Positions 27,101 through 42,100 of a DNA stretch of 64,000 bases are shown piece after piece. The stretch's first letter is position 1; each line of letters opens with the position of its first letter. The notes below the pieces were generated by a model. It was not told the DNA's origin, did no database searches, and worked only from the letters and a program-made list of their open reading frames with translations. A program made the translations under genes and the position numbers. Location: positions 11,433,501 to 11,497,500 of the forward strand of contig NC_066291.1 in assembly GCF_905404315.1 (NCBI RefSeq), read 5' to 3'. The DNA comes from Leptidea sinapis. Taxonomy: Eukaryota; Arthropoda; Insecta; Lepidoptera; Pieridae.

Positions 27101-30100
27101 GAATGCCATCGGGCCCGCTCGATTTGGGAATGTCCAAGGTGAGAAGCGCCTTAAGCACGGCACCATGCCGGATTTTTACCTCCGGCATGTATGAATCGCA
27201 CCGCGGAATATGCGGTGGTGGTGCACCTTGGTCATCCAGAGTCGAATTGGGCGCGAAGAGGAGGCCCAGGAGATCAGCTCTCTCGTGTCATGGGCCAGGA
27301 GTCATCATCCCTGTGCAGTGGTTGAATGGCTGGCTGGCAGAAGTTTCCTTGGACAGCCTTGGCGAGCGACCAGAACGCACGAGTTCCCGAGGGAAGGCGT
27401 GCAAGTCTCTCGCCAATTCTGCCAATGTGCTTCGACTTCGCGTCAGCAATAACTCTTTTGAAGGACCTGGAGGCACGAGGCCATTTTGCAGGAGCGGTCA
27501 AACCATGGTTGGGACCCGCCACCGATAGGCACAGAGGAGGATGGAATGAAGAGTTCCATACCTTGCAGTACCACATCAGCAACAAGGTCAGCAACGGCAT
27601 CTGGATCTCCCAGCGAAAAACAGATCTGCCTCCACGAGGGATGCAAAAAGGCACCGCATCTGGTCCCACTCTGCTGACCTATAGTGCCACACGCGGTGAC
27701 AGCCTAAGAAGCGGGGCCGAGTTAGGCGCGTGATCGGCACGGTGCTCCGGATCAGGCAGTGGTCCGACGATCCCAGAGGTCAACGGAAACTAGGTAGCCG
27801 TCCGGATGTGAGGTCAACAGAAGGTCCAACAGTGAAGTAGTATGATCTTGCACATCTGGGATTCGCGTTGGCGCAATAACCATTTGCGTCAGACCATATG
27901 CTAAGGCGAAGTCGTGAACAGATCTCCCTACATGATCGGTGGTACGTGAGCCTAGCCATTCGGCGTGGTGGGCTTTAAAATCGCCAAGAAACACGATCTC
28001 TGCAGTAGGGATCTGCTCCAACACGGAATCTGTAGCCATTTGGATGTGTTCGAGGAGCTGGTCAGTCTCTGCGTTACCGCTATGGGACCTATACAGGCAT
28101 GCGTAGATTCGCGGATGGTCATCGCAGTCTACACGCAGCCAGATGATGTCCTTCAAGAAAACTCAGGCGTCGAGAACAGACATGCTCCCTGACGTAAACG
28201 CACACGCCAGCCCGTGGTATAAAGGAGTGTTCCAAACTATACCCCGGGTATGAAAGGTAAGATGAATCAGCCAGGGAGGATATCTGTGTCTCGGTTAAAA
28301 AGAGCTGGGCCGGCTTCGCCGTCTCCAGATGAAAGTGGACGACATTTAAATTTGAGCGAAGCCCCCTGATGTTGCAAAAGTCCACAGCGAGTGTGGAGGA
28401 GGGTGGTTTGAGCCTCCTGCTCTGTTTGCCCCGAGTCAGCGCAGATTTGCACCCTCCAGAATACGCGGGGCAGCCTGGGCAACCACTGTTACGTACAGGC
28501 CCTAATTGTGGGCGCCCAGGGACGGATTCTCCAGGGCTGCATAGCCTGGTACCGTCCTGGAGTAGTCTATTTTTATTCCGTGCTGCCATTTGTATTTGGG
28601 AGGGGAGGTGTAGGCCTCCGGATACCCCACTCACCGGACGAAACACAGCGGCATAGCCGCTATTTCACGCTGGTTTCGAGTTGGGGAGTGTTATTTCTCC
28701 GGGCGTGCCGGCCCAATTCGGTTGTGTCCCAACATGGCACTACCACTCCTAAGTATAGTTTTATTAACAGGACATTGCGTTTAATGACAAATTATCAAAG
28801 AATCCTAAACTAACATAGTCCCGCAAAACTCTTTGGACAGTTTGTCTACAGGATCAAGTCTCTTGTAATACCACAGAACAGTTTAAACAGATTAGATTGG
28901 CCTTGTAGGCGGGGCAGCCGCGCTGCGTATATGATCGAAGGAGCATATTTCAACGAAATTAGCTTGACCGGCGGACAGTCGCGCTCTTATTGTAATAACG
29001 TACGAAACTCCGTGAAAATGATAAATTTTGCCGTCTTGCACTATAATAACGCGTTGAAAATGAAGACTGGTGTGTAGTGTAGCCCGAGAAGGTAGTTTAT
29101 TTTCATCGGAAAGTCCAAAAACCTTCAAATACAAGAGCTATTTGTAATTATTAAATATATCAAAGTTTGAATCCATGCGTATCGATAGGGTTGTACCTAA
29201 TTGTAAACAATGTCGATATTAAGTATGTATATACATTTGTACATACACGGAATGGGTAAAAAAGGCTGAAAGAGTAATGTGGGCGTTAAAGCCGCGCCGT
29301 CACTATGATTAAACAATAATAATTTAACTATTTAATGTGTTCACCGCTGGTAGTTTTTTTTTTGACTGCTTGTAGTTGATGTTTACAGTGCGCCAGGAAC
29401 GTAGGTAAGATGAATAGTGTTATAATGCCGTGTTGTGCTATATTTATAACAAGTGATAATATAATTAGTATATATATACAGGGTGTCCCAAAACTCAACG
29501 ATAACCTGGTACCGGGCGAGAGGCCAAGGTATACCAGTTATGAAAAAAATAAGAAAAAAAATCTATGTCACTTAGTCAAGCGATGACAGACATTTTTCGA
29601 AAATGTTAAAAATTTGACACCCTTTGTCGCATTTTTAGGTACTGTGATCGCAATTTTCACAATTTTACAGTGATTTTTTTAATAATGTTATCTCAAATAA
29701 CAGTGCTATTAATGGTAACCACAAATGAAAGTAATAATCATTGTTAACTAAGTAAAATAAATTAAATTTTGACGAGTTATTGTTTATAAAATTTATGTCA
29801 GTCAACTTTGACACTCTACGTTGGAAAAAAAATGTACTACACTACCTATGGCAAGTTTTTTTAAAAGATGGCCCATTTAGTCTAGATTTCAAAATAGTAC
29901 AATACTTGCCACTTTTCTTGCCAATAAAATTGCTATTTCGTATTTTTTGCGAAAGGAACTCATGGAAAATTTAATCAAAATAAAACGGTAAATTATCGTA
30001 ACACTTTATTATCCTCCTAAAATTAAAGCAGATGCTCAAATTGTTTCCCTCCAGCACGAATACAAGCTCTGCATCGCCTCAGAAATGACCTGTTCACCAG

Positions 30101-33100
30101 TCTTGCAAATCTCCTCGCATTGATTTCTTCTGATGCTGCATCAATTCTTTGGCGCAATTCTGTTACATTTTGAATTGGTTTTGAGTAGACCTTTTCTTTT
30201 ATGCATCCCCAGTAAAAAAAATCTACTGGATTCAGGTCTGGGGACCGAGGGGGCCATGAAATTGGTCCAAGGCGTCCGATCCATTTACCGGGATATAATT
30301 CGTTTAAATATTCTCTTACAGGCCGGGCATAATGTGCTGGGCAGCCATCTTGTTGATACCACATTTCTCTGTAGATGTTGAGTGGTACATCTTCTAGCAA
30401 TGTCGGCAAATCATTTTGAAGAAAATGCAAGTAGGTGGCGCCATCTAAATTTTCAGTGAATTCAAATGGTCCAATTATTTGACCATTTAATATTCCTGTC
30501 CACATGTTGACTTTAAATTGGTATTGGGATCGATCCTCACGCATCAAATGCGGGTTTTCCGTATGCCAACTATGAAGGTTATGTAAGTTTAAATAACCAT
30601 CTCTTTTAAATGTCGATTCGTCAGTCCACAAAACTTTATTTAGAAAATCCGGATCTTCACGAATTTTCGCTAACATGGTTCTGCAGAAATCAACTCTGGG
30701 TGCGTGATCACGTGGTAACAAGCTCTGCACACGTTGTACATGGAAAGGATGAAAATCGTATCGTTTTAAAATTCGATGTGCGGTACTCTTCGCCACACCC
30801 GTTGCAATTTCAATCGCACGTACTGAGGTCCTGGGGTCATTTTCAACTTCATTCAAAACTTCAGCGTCGTAGTTTCCTTGAGGTCTCCCACCAGATGTAC
30901 GAGCACTGGGTAATCGTCCTTCCGAGTATGATGCGTGCACATTTTGGAAGACACGATAATCTGGGTGCCGCTCCACATTCGGCTACCTCTCCCGATACAG
31001 TCGAGCTGCCGCAGAGGCATTACAATGGCACTCACCGTAGATAAGATGCATATTTGCATATTCTTGCGGTGTGTACAAATGCGGCATGTTGTTCACACAC
31101 AGTTTGCACAGCACAAAGTCCAAAAAACAAAGCCAGAGTCGTCAAGTACGGATAGAGTATCAAGTCCAGGGTAACACAAGCCAAAGTCGATAGTACGAAA
31201 GTAACACGATTACGAGAGATGCGCAGTAAACGAAGAAACGATGCGTACTAAATGTTATTGTTTAAATTTTATTATGAACGACTGATGAGTCGTTGTGAGT
31301 GACACGGATAGTGACGTCTCGTTTTGACAAATACCATAACTACTATCCATTTCTTTTTATCACTTTTGTTCATTACAAACAATGGAGACTTCGAACTTTT
31401 CAAACAAAAGAATATCAGGTATTTTTTTTACTGAGGGATCCCTACGCATAGCATACGAAAAAGCAGTTTTATTGGCAAGAAAAGTGGCAAGTGTTGTACT
31501 ATTTTGAAATCTAGACTAAATGGGCCATCTTTTAAAAAAACTTGCCATAGGTAGTGTAGTACATTTTTTTTCCAACGTAGAGTGTCAAAGTTGACTGACA
31601 TAAATTTTATAAACCATAACTCGTCAAAATTTAATTTATTTTACTTAGTTAACAATGAATATTACTTTCATTTGTGGTTACCATTAATAGCACTGTTATT
31701 TGAGATAACATTTTTAAAAAAATCACTGTAAAATTGTGAAAATTGCGATCACAGTACCTAAAAATGCGACAAAGGGTGTCAAATTTTTAACATTTTCGAA
31801 AAATGTCTATCATCGCTTGACTAAGTGACATAGATTTTTTTTCTTATTTTTTTCATAACTGGTATACCTTGGCCTCTCGCCCGGTACCAGGTTATCGTTG
31901 AGTTTTGGGACATCCTGTATATACTAATTTGTTCAGTAATTATATGTATATACTAATAAGATTCTAACTGAGTCAAATCTGTACATTAAATATATTTGGA
32001 AAATGTTACTGTAATCCACGAAGTCAGTATGTCAAAAAGGTTGTTACACATTAAATGCATCAGTTACACTTTAACTTAACAAAAATATATAACAACAGAG
32101 ACTATACAATACATTGACATAAAAATTACGTTTAACATCTTTTAAATGTATTTATAATGTTACCTGCTAAGTAAAGTATTTTATGTTACTGACAAATATT
32201 ATATAATTTATACTACATTGATCTAAATTATCGACAAATAATCGATAGCATTTTTTCAATTGTTTACCACTATGGCCTGTCAAATATAGTTTGATACTTT
32301 TGACAATTCACTAGGTATGGGGGTAGTGTTTAATCGTTGAATCTATTCGATTATTACTGTCAAAGAAATTGCAATCGATAGTTGCATGTTTTATAATGTA
32401 TGGATTTTTTTATTTTAAACAATTTCTTACATATCGAAACAATAATAAATTAATAATACTTTTATAACAGTTCCGCCTCGTGTATAATTTTCAATCAGTA
32501 GGACTATTTAGTCAATCCGTGTTAGTCGTAGAAAATATTGAATGGGCGCTTATGGTGCAATAAAGAATTAGAACTTAAAATTATTATTATTATTATTCAA
32601 TATAGGAGCACAAAGTAAATCTAATTCAATATTATTGTCATCATCATCATCGTTCATCACTACACTACTGGTATTGTACCTAATGTTGATAATTAATTCT
32701 TATTCACAAACTCTGTCGAAGAAGATATCTCGTTCCTAGTCTTTTAATTTATATTTATTGTGTTGCTCGACTTTACCTACTCCAGTCCTCTGTAGCCTTA
32801 ACACTGGCATTTTGCAATAAGGTGAGCATTTTACTTGCCGTAAATGGTAGAGATGTATTTTATGTTCGGCTGCATTACTCGAACTTCGGTCCCGGACTCA
32901 TGGAAGTCAGCCCTTGTCTATCGGATCAAAAAATAAAGAGACAGTTCGGATCCGGCTAACAACAGGCCTATTGCTATTACCCAGGGAGCCTCCGTTAGCC
33001 TCCAGTTCTTGGTATACAGAGAGGTTACCCCCAGAAGACTCAAACCATTTGAACGCTGCACCCAGAGCTGCTCGAGCTGACAGGCAACCAGTGCTCTGTG

Positions 33101-36100
33101 AACGGCTTGATCATCTGACGTTGCGACATGGCTTTGTATTTTCAATGATAATATGTAGGTAATCTAAGCTCTGTATTGCCAAGTCCTTAAGTCCCAGTTC
33201 TTTAAAAAATAAAACATATACAAAGCACTAACGGCGGGGAGTCAGAACTCATACTTGTTACTCAATGTAGACAGACGGTAGACTGGCTGCACTATTGTCA
33301 CAATCAATGATAGATATGTGATTTCCATAAATAGGCCTGACCCGCAATCAGAACTGTTAATAAAATATATTTTATCAATTAGGAACCCATGCGTATCAAT
33401 TATAATTTACGTGATTTGTACATATTCGATTTAAATGTCAAAACCGATTTTTGATAGTCGAGTTGTTGCTTGTACGTGGCACATCACTATACTCATGCAC
33501 CCATCCATGAAGTATAGCATTATCGGTTTGACAGATTAACTAAAAAAATACGATACTTCATAGGCGTGAGCTGTCAAAAATAGGCGTGTGTTGGCAAATT
33601 ATCTATGTGTTGACAAATTATAGGCCTGCGTTAGTGGTAACGTGTGTGTGCGAATGCTTGTGTTTATTTCACTGGGGCGTTTCAAGGGCGTTTTTTCAGA
33701 ATTGAGTGGCGGCAGCGGTTCCCATACAAAAAATAAAAAATTACGCATGATGGCCATCCTAATGTCTTTACCTGTTCTGTGTGTAATACATTAACAAATA
33801 TTGATTAAAATATAATAAAAAATCTAATTTTAAGGCAGTGTGGACAGTAAATATTTTCTTAAGTTTAGTTTTAAAGTACTGGTTTCGGATGTCCTCAGGC
33901 AAGCTGCTTAATAAATACTGTAGGTGGTTTTTCATAGTTCTATCACCGTAGTAGTTATTAATTCTAGGTACCTACTTCGAACTTACCAGCGGATCGACCG
34001 AGTATCGTTGTACGTAATAGTTCATCAATTAATCATAAAATTATACACAACTGTCCAAATATCGTTTTTCTAAAATTACATATGAGAATACGACTATTGG
34101 GTTTCCCCACAGGCGTTGTGTTGCCAGCTACACATAGCAGCCCTCATGGCCGAGTACCTGAAGCTGCGTGGGCTGCAGGCCTGGGGCGCGGAGGCCTTCG
34201 CCGATATATCTATGAACATTCCACGAGACGAGGTCGGGCTCAAAATTGACGAAGGTAGGTTATTATGAACATAAACACATTATTCCACACAAATAATATA
34301 ATAATTTCACAAACATTTTTACATAATTTCTTCCCATACATTTAATTTTCAATAAAAATTAATCCTTAATCCTTTTCAAGGTTAAAGTGTTTCTAAGGCG
34401 TCGAAGTCAAGTATATTTTCACAGAATAGTAATAGGTACAGAGTAGAAAATTGACAAAATACTTAAGCCGAATAGCAAGCGTTACTCAAAATAGAAATTA
34501 CTACATAATACAAATTATAAAATCGTCTTGTCTGTCTGTTTTTTCGTGATGAACTCAAAAACTACTCCACCGATCTACATGCCGTTTTCACCAATGGATA
34601 GCGTGGTTCTCGAGGAAGGTTTAAGTATATAATTTGTTAAGTTTTTTATATAATAGCGATATTTGCTGGAGTTTTTGTCGAAAAAAAAAACGCGAAGGCA
34701 TATGTCTATCTCTTAAGCATAACATACTATATGAATTTTAATACTTTAAAAATTAATATAATAATAGTAATATAATAGTTATTTATGCAACTGTTGTGTA
34801 ATAAGGGGTGATACTATTATCACATAAATCCACATGAGTGTTTTAATACCTAAGTATCAACATTTGCATACAAGACTTTATCTACACCCAGAATATGAAT
34901 CCTCTAAAAGATTCTGAAACAGTTAGCTTACTGCAGTAAGTATTAATGAAACAATTATTTATTTTAGTAGTAATTTACATTTTGTATGGTGCAATAATTA
35001 AAGTTCACTCGAATATAATGTTCTTTTGCAGCGCTTAAAATGAACCGCTCATTTTTTGTAAACAAAACAATAAAAATGGCGGGGATTCGAATAACATACT
35101 TTTTTTTACGGCGCGCGACTTCTTATAGTGTGGAACGCGCGTAAACGAAAATGTTCTTTTTTTTAAATTCATACAGATATCACGCATCGAGCAATAAGAA
35201 TGTGGCTGTCTATTGAAACTCTTTGCGCATGAAGTGATCAAAAAAAAACATAGGAGTATTGTTATGAAATTCAGTACAACATTAAGACACTCGTTTGGAT
35301 GATGTAAAGTTATTAGAACATTGTGTGTTTTAATGTTGGCAATAAGCTAACTGTTTCAGAATCTTTAATAGAGGATTTAAAGCTTGGGTGTAGATAAAAG
35401 ATGTTTACACAAATACGATATGAACCCTTATTATTTTATTTCTGCATATTATAAAATCTAACTGATGGTGCGATCCTTCAGCTTCCAATCATTTGTTTTT
35501 AATTTAATCAGCTTTAAATTTTTAAGGGATTTTACACTATAGGGATTAATTTATAATTGTTGCTTAACAAATCTTGTATCATATAAGGTCATCGTAGTAA
35601 TTATTACAATTATTATTCTTTCAGTGGTTTAATAGCTAATCGATTGTAAAAAAATAATTATTTATTTTTGTTAGTTTTACTCTTGTACCTACTTTATGAC
35701 TAAGAGGTAAACAGTACCGAATATATCACACTACCGATATTTTAATTATTCAGTTAGCCTTTTATAACACAAATAAGTGTGTATTCATAATTATAATAAT
35801 AACATATTACTCTGGTTTAAAAAAAAACTAAATATTTCATTTAAATATCATGCATATATACCAACCAACTTAAATAGCTTTTGTTATACAAAAGTATTGT
35901 TAACGACAGCTTCTTTAAATAAAACACAGTACTAAACATTTCAAAAAAAGCATGTTTTATGGTATAGCAAGTTGTGTAAAGTACAATATAATTTTTCAAT
36001 ATGGTAGAGTCCGACTTATAGCGATAAAAACTCCGCGGGTTTATTAAAATTACAAAATCCATTTTTGCTCTTTTTTAGTTATTAACAAGCAGTCAGTAAC

Positions 36101-39100
36101 AGCAACGATAGAACTTTTCTTCTAATATCGTATGTGTGTCTACATTTTTTAAGCTCATTGATACGATTTCAAGTAAATCGGTAAAAATACAGGTGAAACT
36201 GGTGAATTTTATGGAATAGATGATGGTATGTCATTACAGCGGCCCATACTCTATTGTAGCACGAGTGGTATCACCTCATAAAGCGTCTAATCTATCTATG
36301 AATAAATATGAATAAATCTATCTATGAATTCGAAAACTGACAACACATTGCAACAAACATTCTATCAAAGAAAAATTAAAAAAAAATATATAATGACTGT
36401 TCATTGTCAGTACATTTTTTTGCTCTTAATAGTGATTTTCATTATTATAACACTAGAAATAAGGGATTGCTTGTAACTCATTCTAGTAGGCTTCATAAGA
36501 TACATAATAGCTTTAAGGGTAAATGTATACACTTTTATAATAAAGCCCCAGCCACTGTTCAGGCATTCTCTATAAATAAATTTAAATGTTTTATTAAAAA
36601 ATGGCTCTGTCGTAAATCCTACTACTCCACAGCTCAATATCTAAGTGATCCGACAGCTTGGGACTAGATTATGATTATTTTATAGCAATAGCAATGACAG
36701 TACAATATTGTGTTTTTATTAAAAAGAGCGCAAAAAAAGAATGCTGGTAGAGTTTCTTGCGCCGCTTCTTCTCTCTCAGAGCGCCATGTGTTTCCGAAGC
36801 GGTAGTAGTAGTAACTAGTATATTAGAAATGACAGCAAAAGGAATTCTAAAGGAATCAATTTTGAGAAAATAAATGCTTTTTGCCTGCCTTACATGGCGG
36901 GCGACGGGCGAGAATCGAACCGTGGTGAGAGTTACCGGTTCTACTTATTGCGCCACTGACGCTACAGTCACTTGTGTCACAATTATTATTTTCTAATACA
37001 CTTATAATTAGGAGACGATTTCACAGTCTGCCTTGTACTCGGTGGACACTACGTACTTAGTAACATCTCTAAATGTTTCGAGCGGACAAAACGGCTTGCA
37101 TCCAGGGACTTCCATTAGTTTTGGCTCGGCGGAATCGTCGTCCCAGTAGTATATCTGTAAAATATATGTATTTTGTATACATTTATACTTATTATTAATT
37201 AGTATTTGTATTGTATTTTATTCTTTGTACTACTGAATATTTTTAACAAATGAAACAAGACCTTTTTCATAATATGTTCTTTTCTGTCAGACATAATTTT
37301 AACTTGATAGAAAGTTAATCATAAATTTGTCATCATCATCATTTTGTTTGTTAAAATATGACAACACATGACCTTTTTCATCCCTCTAGCAGATTCAATA
37401 TAATTCGAAAGAGAGAGAAAGTTTTCATGTAGGTACGTAAACTCTTCTCACCATTGCCTATAATAATCGCCAGTTGACATAGGAGCGGAGGCCACAAATT
37501 TGAACTTACCTTAAAGCCAAACTTTTGACCGTCCGGTAAAGCACTGTGAATCTTATCGTCAGCTTTAGAAGGTATTCTTTCGTGTAGCTCAAACAGCAGG
37601 GCCACCCCGGGGTCGGGAAGGCGGGGCGGCGGCGCTACACACGCAGAGAGCAGGGCTGCCACTGACACGGGTGTTCCGATGCGCACTATCACCATGGGAG
37701 TTGTTGGCTCCACTGTCATTGATATTGCTTCCCTTATTATTTGCTGTAGAAGTGCACCTGCATACAAAGTTACAACCACACTATTATATTATAGTGTTAC
37801 TATAATCATTTATTTAATCATATGATTCCAAAATTTACATAAATGATTTTGATTAGAATAAATAACTTTGCGTTAAATATTGTATTAAACTTTTTGGATT
37901 TCCTCGTGATTTTTCACTACCAACGTATTGCTCATTAGAAAAAGGTTATATTGTAACTTTGATGATAAATCATATGAATCTTTCTTAATTATAAATCATT
38001 AACAGAGTCGTAATTATGTCTGGATTAAGATATCCGTATTACGGTAGGCACCCTGAAGGGTCAAACACCACTAAACTAGCACCTTTTGAAAATCGGCGTA
38101 CGGACAGCCCTAAGTGCAGAGGAAGTCTGATCGAACATCAAGCAGATTAGAGACCTTACAATTTACAGGAGTGACCAATTAATGTGCTTAAATCTTGAAA
38201 ATACGTTGCTTCAAAAAGTCTTCAAACATCCCAATAATATTCAAAACTTTTGGAAAGAGCTGGGCTGGTTGGAGTAACTGGCCAACACTGCACGCAAAAT
38301 GGATCCAATTACCATATCAAAAGCCTGTTGAATGGGACCTAAGTCGCGATTGGTGGGGGGAAGTAGATAGACGACTGGCCGCCTATAAAGCACGTTTCTG
38401 TTTTACTTTGTGTAACTTCCCCCAATGCTCAAATGATACTAAACCCGGTCCACAGCTCAAAACAGAAGAAATGGGCATCCATCATCAATCCAAGTAACCA
38501 TTGATAGCTGATTAAGAACTCCCATGTGATGCGATACCATTACACGCGTTATGATATTTAATAATATAATATTGACACACTTTTACACAAATTATCTTCA
38601 CCAAAATAGTCATAGCCTGTACTATAGTTGCAAGACAACGATATTCATATTTAAACATGCATAAATACTTATATGTATTAACATTCATCACTCGGAAATA
38701 TTCATCATATAAATGTTTGCACCGGGGTCAGAACCCGGGACCACTAGCTAAGTGGGCACGTTCACTAACCACTGGGCTATATTGGTCATCATTATTTGTA
38801 AGCAGTATATTATTTAAATGTGGCATATTATTATAATAGTGAATAACTATGACCTATCAACTAGAAATTAGTTCCTCACCTCCACTAAGTTTTCTCAGTA
38901 GAATATTATGAAACATCATAGTGAATTCCAGCCTCGCAACATCCATTAATTTCTTTTTGACGTGTTTCGCCCATTTCGGATTAGGCACTTTGATATCCTC
39001 CTATACAAAAATCAAACAAGATATTATTTAAGAATTACATTTGAACATTTATTAACTCATAGGATTGCAAGCATTAATATCGTGATAAATCAACAACTAT

Positions 39101-42100
39101 TTTAACACATTTAGATCAAAATATGGCAGTAATGAATGTCACACTTATTTCATTATATCATAACATTGCAATGCGTTTATGAGAAGAATTAGCAAGAAAC
39201 TCATTGACGCTTTTTCAAAACAAACATTTACATAATCTTTTCATGGTGGTCATTCAATGAAAATAACCGAAAGTTTCGGCTTCTTTGAGCTAAAAACTTT
39301 GCTTTGAGCTTTGAGAAAAAAACTAAATAGTTAAATGAAAGTAGATAAAAACAGTTACATACAACATACAGATGGTCTATATACACACTCGAAAAAAATT
39401 ATTACGTGAACATTGTACAAATATGTCGAACATTTTTTGATTATTTTAATGTGGCGTTAAACTTTTTATTACCAACGAAGGCAGGGTTCGCGATGATAGG
39501 ATCTATTAGCTATCAGTTCCGTCGCCATATTTTAAGCGATTGACTCGCGCCACGTCTCCGCCACAAGCGAGCATACCCTACATCAAAAGGGTCCATAACC
39601 TTTTACGGGGACTTAACCAAATTAACAAAAAAAAATGTTTTTTCAGAGATTAGGGAAACACGGGTCGTCTTCGAACTCTTGACACTGATAATAACACAGA
39701 GAATATGACTTGATTGTACGCCTACTCTCTCATTCTCTTTATATTATTTCAAAAAAAAGTTTTCCTTTTTTCTCGGAACGCCATAATTTCCGTTCAAATT
39801 TAATGATGCAAAGCGTATAATATATATCGCTATTTACGAAAAGTAGACAAATGTATGAAAATAATAGTATTTCCAAAACAATATTGATAAATGAGCAGTG
39901 CGCTGACATTTAAATGAACAAATTTCTTGCATTGTTATTTACGATTAAGTGAATACCATACATGCCTGAATCAGAAATAGGTTATTCAAATGAAATGCTT
40001 CTTGCGGCGTGCTGAAGTTTGTTCCGGTTAGTTGAGCGATTTTATGAAAGAAATCTTTGTACGGCAACAGCAGCCCCTCGTCCGTGAACGCTTTTAGTAG
40101 TCTCTGTTTCTCTTGATTATATCTCGGACAATTGTCTTCGTAGAGGAGCTGAAATATTTTTGCATAGGTTATGCAGTTGTATAACACAAAAAAGGAATTG
40201 GTTGTGGAAATTATCATGGACTTCCTTACTAGCTTATGGAAAAAGCATGCGAGAAAGAAGATCATCTCTAACGGAGATATTGCGAGATAGAAAAGTATAG
40301 CGAATCTATAGTTACTGTGACCGATTTTGATTGACAAGTCGTAACCACTAGTAAATTAATAAATCATTAATAAATCAAAAATTAGTCACACATTAATGGG
40401 CTGTCAGATTGTCTATGCACGAGTATATTCCAAGTCTATAGAATTTGGCTTTGTTGCCATTTTCTATAATAGTTTTTTTTTTTTCAAGTTTTAGGTATGT
40501 ACCTATATATGAGATATGTACTGTATTTGAATTGGTGGTATCAAAAGTTAGAATTTTTAATAAATAAATTCGAAAAAGATATTTCTAAAAATTTATTCTA
40601 GTATTGGCGCATTATTCTTGTAATGGGTGAGGGTAGGTGTCACATAGTATCAATTCCTTTAATGTTCAACATAATGGTCAAGTGCGAACCGAAGTAGCAC
40701 ACGATGGCTTTGTGCCGTGTTACGAGATATAAAACTAAGTCAAAGAAACAATAGAGGGCTGTAATAAAAAAATATATGAAAATTAGTACATTTGGAGTTG
40801 GCCGTTTTATTATTAGTTTTATGTTAAAGCGACAGTTAATAATACCCTGCTAAGGCTGTATTTAATGCTCGCGAGCGGAGCGCCGACGTCGGTCGAGCGT
40901 ACCGCATACCCGTACGCGCTAACTATGCGCGTACGATTGCGCGTGTCCGTATTGCGAAGAAAAATTTATTCATTTGTAATCTCTTTCATATGTGCGTACT
41001 TCATATGCAAACGATTACAGAATAAAGACGGAAAAAAAATCGGGTCCACTTATTATAGACCGCCTAATTTGAAGGAGAATTTTGTACAATATATTCAAAA
41101 TTGCGAAAACACGAATTTATGTTTACGATATTACGCAAGCGCGTACGGTCGGTTTCTCAGTCGGCATCGAACTAAACGCACATACAGCCTATAGCTACGC
41201 TTGACCGACGTCAGCGCTCAACGTCGGTGGAGCACCAAATGCAGCCAAACAGACATATAGACACGGACGTCTGGCCTGCGGATCCATAGTTTAGGGTCCC
41301 CGTCACTAATTATAACTATTTAAGTACGTAGTATACCTTACGAGCCCTGTAATCCCAAAAAGTATTTATTAGTAGTACTTAGTGCACCGTGACGGTAAGG
41401 CACTTACATAGTCGTCGTTTGTTCGCGGGTACGTGTACGCCACTGGCTGCCAGGCTAATGTGTCGTTCCACGTTTGTATTGGCGACGGAGGCCACAGACC
41501 CGCCGATATCAATAGAGCTGTCATCTTACTTAGCTTAGTGTCCGACGATATCACCAGGGCTCTGTCTGAAACATTGAGAAATTACTAGTTTTTTAGATTG
41601 AAGCAAACGTTAATTTTGAAGTTAGTACTACAGGCTTTTACCCATGACGTCTTCCCGTTAAATGCGTATCGCGCTTCGTTGGGGACTTAAAAAATGTGTC
41701 ATGTTGTTTGTGAGCCATGTGAATCAATGATCATGAAAAAAGAAGCAGTAAACAAATAATAATATCCCTGGTATCATTTGACTCAATTGGATGTACCTCT
41801 ACAGGCCGACAGACGAGTGATCCTATAATGGTTCCTGAGATCAGTATCTGGGAGTCACGTTCTAAAAGAAAGTCACATGGAATTCACACTTCGACTAAAC
41901 AGTAAAAAAAGGCTAAAACGGCCTTGGGTGTATGTCGACGTCTAGTAGGAAGACAGTGGGGAATACGCCAAAAGCTCCTCCTATGTCTATTTACAGCAAT
42001 TGTGAGGCCAAAAATCACCTATGCCTCCATTGTGTGGTGGAACAAAGCGATCCAGAAAATAACTGCAGACAGGCGTAACAGCCTGCAGAGACTTGGGGGT

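Noticed and set aside
25795..28813. Plus-strand frames across LINE copy 2
   Set aside because: Antisense shadows of the LINE protein.
35035..35241. 68-codon frame in the M1 repeat, similar to one at 56255-56470
   Set aside because: Similarity follows from the shared DNA repeat; the copies have opposite frame changes and no domain.
36890..36965. Functional tRNA on the minus strand
   Set aside because: Only a B-box-like sequence; no acceptor stem was found.
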